Below, in pieces: positions 60,396-64,000 of a stretch of DNA of 64,000 nucleotides. Every line of letters starts with the position of its first letter. Position 1 is the first letter of the stretch. The notes below the pieces were generated by a model. The model did not search any database, was not told the origin of the DNA, and saw only the letters and a list, made by a program, of their open reading frames with translations. The stretch comes from Gluconobacter oxydans. Lineage in GTDB: Bacteria; Pseudomonadota; Alphaproteobacteria; Acetobacterales; Acetobacteraceae. Location: NCBI RefSeq assembly GCF_006539685.1, contig NZ_BJNM01000012.1, positions 1 to 64,000 on the forward strand, read 5' to 3'. The translations under genes and the position numbers were made by a program.

Positions 60396-61943
60396 TCAGC
60401 CCTCAAGAGCAGGCAGGGCAACGCCTGACCCGACACAGCTTCCCAGAGCGCCATCGATGATGAGCGCGCGGGCAGCTTCCATGTCCGGCGTGAACAGCCG
60501 GTCCTGGGCAAAGAAGGGCACAGTTTTCCGCAACGTCTTCGCGACTTCAAGCAGCGGCGCGGACGTTTCCAGCGGCGCCAGGAAATCAAGTCCCTGCACG
60601 GCCGCCAGATATTCAACCGCAATGATCGTCCGGACATTGTCCACGATATCGCCGACGCGACGCGCGGCAAACGTCGCCATGGAGACGTGATCTTCCTGGT
60701 TGGCCGAAGTCGGTAGACTGTCCACACTCGCCGGATGGGCCAGCGTCTTGTTTTCGGACGCCAGAGCCGCAGCCGTCACCTGCGCGATCATGAAACCGGA
60801 GTTCAGCCCGCTGTCCTGCACCAGGAACGGCGGAAGACCGCTCATCTGTGCATCGACCAGCAGCGCCAGACGCCGCTCAGCAATCGCCCCGACTTCGGAG
60901 ACAGCAATTGCCATGAGATCCGCGGCAATCGCCACAGGCTCGGCATGGAAATTGCCACCCGAGATCATCTCATCCGTGTCCGGGAAGTGGATCGGATTGT
61001 CTGAAACCGCATTCGCCTCGATCACCAGAACCCGCGCCGCCTGACGCAGATTGTCCAGACAGGCACCCATGACCTGCGGCTGGCAGCGCAGGCAGTACGG
61101 ATCCTGAACCCGCTCGTCATCCTCGAGATGCGATGCCCGGATGGCAGACCCCTGCATCAGCGCACGATAGACCGCCGCACACTCGATCTGCCCTTTCTGA
61201 CCGCGCAGTTCATGCAGACGCGGATCGAACGGCGCATCCGTGCCCCGCGCCGCATCAAGCGTCAGGCCACCCGTGATAAGGGCCGCATGAAACAGCCGCT
61301 CGGCATCAAGAAGCGCCGCAATCGCCAGCGCCGTAGAGGCCTGCGTGCCGTTCAGAAGGGCCAGACCCTCCTTGGCCCCCAGAACCAGAGGCTCAAGCCC
61401 GGCCGCCTTCAGGGCCTCGTCGCCTTTGAGGCGCTTACCCTGATAGAATGCCTCACCTTCACCGATCACCACAGCCGACATATGCGCCAGTGGAGCCAGA
61501 TCGCCCGAAGCGCCAACCGATCCCTTCTCCGGAATAACGGGCACAACGCCTTGGTTCAGCATGTCCAGCAGAAGCTGCACGATCTGCGGACGCACACCCG
61601 AATAGCCACGCGCCAGACCATTGGCCTTGAGCAGCAGGATCAGGCGCACCACACGCTCCGGCATCGGCTGACCGATCCCCGCAGCATGGCTCAGCACCAG
61701 ATTGCGCTGCAGATCGCGCAGACGGTCATCGGGAATCCGGGTCTTCGCGAGTTTTCCGAAACCCGTATTCACCCCATAGACAGGCTCGCCACGCCCGACG
61801 ATCCGCTCCACGGACTCCGCCGCACGCTGCAGGGCCTCAAAGGTCCCGTCGTCCAGACGGACATCCATCTGGCCGAAATAGAAGTCCCGCAGGTCGCTGA
61901 GCGTGATCTTGCCGGGCGTGATTGTAAAAATGCTGGTTGTCAT
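60396..61943 (-). CDS. hutH: histidine ammonia-lyase
   Basis: 515 residues. Deaminates histidine to urocanate. The self-formed MIO electrophile comes from Ala145-Ser146-Gly147 in '[15 protein letters not shown]'. '[15 protein letters not shown]' and '[15 protein letters not shown]' are also diagnostic. Seven bases separate it from hutU, so both are in one operon. Length typical. Confidence 0.97.
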   Translation of the reverse strand: MTTSIFTITPGKITLSDLRDFYFGQMDVRLDDGTFEALQRAAESVERIVGRGEPVYGVNTGFGKLAKTRIPDDRLRDLQRNLVLSHAAGIGQPMPERVVRLILLLKANGLARGYSGVRPQIVQLLLDMLNQGVVPVIPEKGSVGASGDLAPLAHMSAVVIGEGEAFYQGKRLKGDEALKAAGLEPLVLGAKEGLALLNGTQASTALAIAALLDAERLFHAALITGGLTLDAARGTDAPFDPRLHELRGQKGQIECAAVYRALMQGSAIRASHLEDDERVQDPYCLRCQPQVMGACLDNLRQAARVLVIEANAVSDNPIHFPDTDEMISGGNFHAEPVAIAADLMAIAVSEVGAIAERRLALLVDAQMSGLPPFLVQDSGLNSGFMIAQVTAAALASENKTLAHPASVDSLPTSANQEDHVSMATFAARRVGDIVDNVRTIIAVEYLAAVQGLDFLAPLETSAPLLEVAKTLRKTVPFFAQDRLFTPDMEAARALIIDGALGSCVGSGVALPALEG

Positions 61944-61950
61944 GATGATC

Positions 61951-63636
61951 TCAGGCTCCGCGGGTGATCATGGGAAGGTCGAGGCCCTTCTCGCGGGCAC
62001 AGTCAGTTGCAATGTCGTAACCGGCATCTGCGTGCCGCATGACGCCCGTAGCCGGGTCGTTCCACAGCACCCGCTCCAGACGCCGCGCCGCATCCGGCGT
62101 ACCATCTGCCACAATCACCATGCCGGAATGCTGGGAGAAGCCCATGCCGACGCCACCGCCATGATGCAGGGACACCCAGGTCGCGCCCGACGCCGTATTG
62201 AGCAGCGCATTCAGCAGCGGCCAGTCGGACACAGCGTCCGATCCGTCACGCATGCTCTCGGTCTCACGGTTCGGACTGGCGACCGAACCACTGTCCAGAT
62301 GGTCACGGCCAATCACGATCGGGCCCTTGAGCTCACCGCTGGCCACCATTTCGTTGAACGCCAGTCCCAGACGGTGACGGTCCCCCAGACCGACCCAGCA
62401 GATGCGCGAAGGCAGTCCCTGGAAGTGGATCTTCTCCCGCGCCATATCGAGCCAGTTATGAAGATGCTTGTCGTCCGGCAGCAGTTCCTTGACCTTCTGG
62501 TCCGTCTTGAAGATGTCTTCCGGATCCCCCGAAAGCGCTGCCCAGCGGAACGGCCCGATACCCCGGCAGAACAGCGGGCGGATATAGGCCGGCACGAAGC
62601 CCGGGAAGGCAAAGGCGTCTTCAAGCCCTTCGTCAAAGGCCATCTGGCGGATGTTGTTGCCGTAATCGAAAGTCGGAATGCCCTGGCGATGGAACGCCAC
62701 CATGGCCTCGACCTGAAGCCGCATGGACTCCCGCGCCGCCTTCTCAACCGCCGCAGGATTGGTAATCCGCATCTTCTCGGCCTGCTCCAGCGACCATCCG
62801 GCCGGCAGATAACCGTTCAGCGGATCATGGGCGGAGGTCTGATCCGTCACACCATCCGGACGGATGCCGCGCCGTACCAGTTCCGGGAAGACTTCGGCAG
62901 CATTTCCCAGAAGACCCACGGAAACGGCCTCGCCTTTCGCACAGGCGTCCTGAATGATTTCCAGAGCCTCATCGAGCGTATCGACCTGACGGTCCAGATA
63001 TCCCGTCTCAAGCCGCTTGCGGATGCGGGACGGCTCACATTCGACCGCCAGCATGGACGCACCAGCCATGACAGCCGCCAGAGGCTGCGCCCCGCTCATG
63101 CCGCCCAGACCGCCCGTCAGAATCCAGCGCCCCTTGAGGTTCCCGCCATAATACTGGCGCCCCATTTCCACGAAGGTCTCGTACGTGCCCTGAACAATGC
63201 CCTGCGAGCCGATATAGATCCACGATCCCGCCGTCATCTGCCCGTACATCATGAGCCCGGCCCGATCGAGTTCGTTGAACTTCTCCCAGGTCGCCCAGTG
63301 CGGCACGAGGTTGGAGTTCGCGATCAGCACACGCGGCGCATCGGCATGCGTCCGGAATACGCCAACCGGCTTGCCGGACTGCACCAGAAGCGTCTGGTCG
63401 TCTTCCAGATCACGCAGCGCCTCGACGATCCTGTCATAGCAGTCCCAGTTCCGCGCCGCGCGACCGATGCCGCCATAGACAACGAGCTCGGACGGCTTTT
63501 CCGCCACGTCGGGATCCAGATTGTTCATCAGCATCCGGAGCGGCGCTTCCGTCTGCCAGCTCTTGGCCGAGAGTTCAGGCCCGGTCGGGGCACGGATGAC
63601 ACGATCATTCGAAAGGCGGTTGCCGGGATCACTCAT
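61951..63636 (-). CDS. hutU: urocanate hydratase
   Basis: 561 residues from ATG 63636 ('[10 protein letters not shown]'); in-frame codons upstream overlap the operator. NAD-containing enzyme converting urocanate to imidazolone propionate. Visible marks are '[16 protein letters not shown]'-type N-terminal strand ('[17 protein letters not shown]'), '[19 protein letters not shown]' for NAD, and '[16 protein letters not shown]'. First gene of the hutUH-oxidase operon. Confidence 0.97.
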   Translation of the reverse strand: MSDPGNRLSNDRVIRAPTGPELSAKSWQTEAPLRMLMNNLDPDVAEKPSELVVYGGIGRAARNWDCYDRIVEALRDLEDDQTLLVQSGKPVGVFRTHADAPRVLIANSNLVPHWATWEKFNELDRAGLMMYGQMTAGSWIYIGSQGIVQGTYETFVEMGRQYYGGNLKGRWILTGGLGGMSGAQPLAAVMAGASMLAVECEPSRIRKRLETGYLDRQVDTLDEALEIIQDACAKGEAVSVGLLGNAAEVFPELVRRGIRPDGVTDQTSAHDPLNGYLPAGWSLEQAEKMRITNPAAVEKAARESMRLQVEAMVAFHRQGIPTFDYGNNIRQMAFDEGLEDAFAFPGFVPAYIRPLFCRGIGPFRWAALSGDPEDIFKTDQKVKELLPDDKHLHNWLDMAREKIHFQGLPSRICWVGLGDRHRLGLAFNEMVASGELKGPIVIGRDHLDSGSVASPNRETESMRDGSDAVSDWPLLNALLNTASGATWVSLHHGGGVGMGFSQHSGMVIVADGTPDAARRLERVLWNDPATGVMRHADAGYDIATDCAREKGLDLPMITRGA

Positions 63637-63656
63637 GGGCTTCATCCTGTATGAAC

Positions 63657-63669
63657 TTGTATATACCAA
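63657..63669 (-). promoter_or_regulatory. HutC-like operator upstream of hutU
   Basis: TTGTATATACCAA lies just after the candidate -10, 21 bases before the hutU start codon. It closely resembles the operator at 56062-56073 and published HutC sites of the TTGTATATACAA type. Confidence 0.6.
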
Positions 63670-63697
63670 TACTCAAATCGCTCTGCGGAATTGTCAA
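63669..63697 (-). promoter_or_regulatory. candidate hutU promoter
   Basis: TTGACA at 63697-63692, 17-base spacer, GAGTAT at 63674-63669 on the minus strand, in the gap between hutG and hutU. The operator covers the expected transcription start. Confidence 0.55.
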
Positions 63698-63722
63698 TCC
63701 ATTTATGAAATGACATCGGGAT

Positions 63723-64000
63723 TTATTTTCCCGAACAGGCCGCCTCGGGCCGCCAGCACAGCGCAGTCTCAAGCAGGCCATCGATCATCCGCGACAGACG
63801 CACCGCCTTCTCCAGATCGATCGGCCAGGGCGCCTCTCCGCTCCGCAGATAGGTGGACTGCGCAATTTCAAGCTGGATGGCATGGATGCCACGCTCTGGC
63901 TGGCCGTAATGCCGCGTCGTGTATCCACCCTTGAAACGCCCATTGACGACATGGCTATAAGCCACGTTTCCAGCCAGCCTCTGCCCCAGAAGAGTCTGCA
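63723..64000 (-). CDS. hutG: N-formylglutamate amidohydrolase HutG, C-terminal part
   Basis: Partial; the gene continues beyond the window edge on its 5' side. The visible 92 residues end 'CWRPEAACSGK'. The frame runs through a GTG at 63965 with the family-like sequence 'GNVAYSHVVNGRFKGGYTTRHYGQPERGIHAIQLEIAQ', which matches the FGase C-terminal 'N.PFKGGYITRHYG....VHALQLEM' pattern. Converts formylglutamate to glutamate in the alternative hut pathway. Upstream of hutU in the same direction. Confidence 0.88.
   Translation of the reverse strand, partial: QTLLGQRLAGNVAYSHVVNGRFKGGYTTRHYGQPERGIHAIQLEIAQSTYLRSGEAPWPIDLEKAVRLSRMIDGLLETALCWRPEAACSGK

Noticed and set aside
61903-63654. 583-codon plus-strand frame opposite hutU
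   Set aside because: Antisense of an unambiguous urocanate hydratase.
1-64000. Search for CRISPR arrays, tRNA, rRNA and insertion sequences
   Set aside because: No regularly spaced repeats, cloverleaf-like sequences, rRNA segments or transposase genes were recognised by reading; a tRNAscan or IS search would be needed to exclude weak cases.

Overview
The window reads as chromosomal DNA of an acetic-acid-type alphaproteobacterium (Acetobacteraceae, Gluconobacter-like). This is an inference from the moderately high G+C, the trpBA/accD/folC neighbourhood, the DUF2849-sulfite reductase-DUF934 cluster, the TonB-receptor-rich sugar loci and the hut cluster. No rRNA, tRNA or CRISPR array was seen. 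About 60 protein genes are supported.

Region 1 (1-19,004) is a contractile-tail (myovirus-like) prophage. Its late genes all run leftwards: small and large terminase, portal, scaffold, major capsid, connectors, neck terminator, sheath, tube, G/GT tail chaperone with a programmed -1 frameshift, a short basic protein in the tape-measure slot, baseplate hub, X, D, V (spike), W, J, a fibre-like protein and an I/gp48-like protein. At the right end an XRE repressor gene is bracketed by four copies of a TGGC-N5-GCCA operator. No integrase, replication or lysis gene is visible on that side.

Region 2 (19,333-33,000) is housekeeping: dnaB, folC, accD, an hdeD-like gene, trpA, trpB, a CorA-type transporter, a sulfite reductase operon with a cysteine-free Rrf2 regulator, alanine racemase, an Lrp-family regulator, and convergent bfd and bfr with a Fur-like box at bfd.

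Region 3 (33,055-47,246) is a two-armed catabolic locus. The left arm has a Gfo/Idh dehydrogenase, a TonB-dependent receptor and an exported fusion of a Ca-type phosphoinositide phospholipase C with a histidine acid phosphatase. The right arm has a GH76 alpha-mannanase, a sugar ABC importer (binding protein and two permeases, no ATPase), an IolE-like TIM-barrel isomerase, a ROK kinase and a ROK repressor. Together these suggest scavenging of inositol and mannose from eukaryotic, probably yeast, glycolipids or mannoproteins (inference).

Region 4 (47,243-55,698) is one leftward operon: TonB receptor, NCS1 permease, exported RidA, exported M20 peptidase, N-acyl-D-amino-acid deacylase and a CobW GTPase. 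It looks like an uptake and hydrolysis route for an acylated or dipeptide-like nitrogen compound.

Region 5 (56,062-64,000) is a histidine-utilisation regulon. A rightward operon (HisC-like aminotransferase, D-2-hydroxyacid dehydrogenase, HutD) faces a leftward operon (hutU, hutH, L-2-hydroxyacid oxidase), with partial hutG at the edge. HutC-like operators lie upstream of both operons. The extra aminotransferase and two hydroxyacid oxidases suggest the pathway may also take in imidazole-lactate or imidazole-pyruvate.
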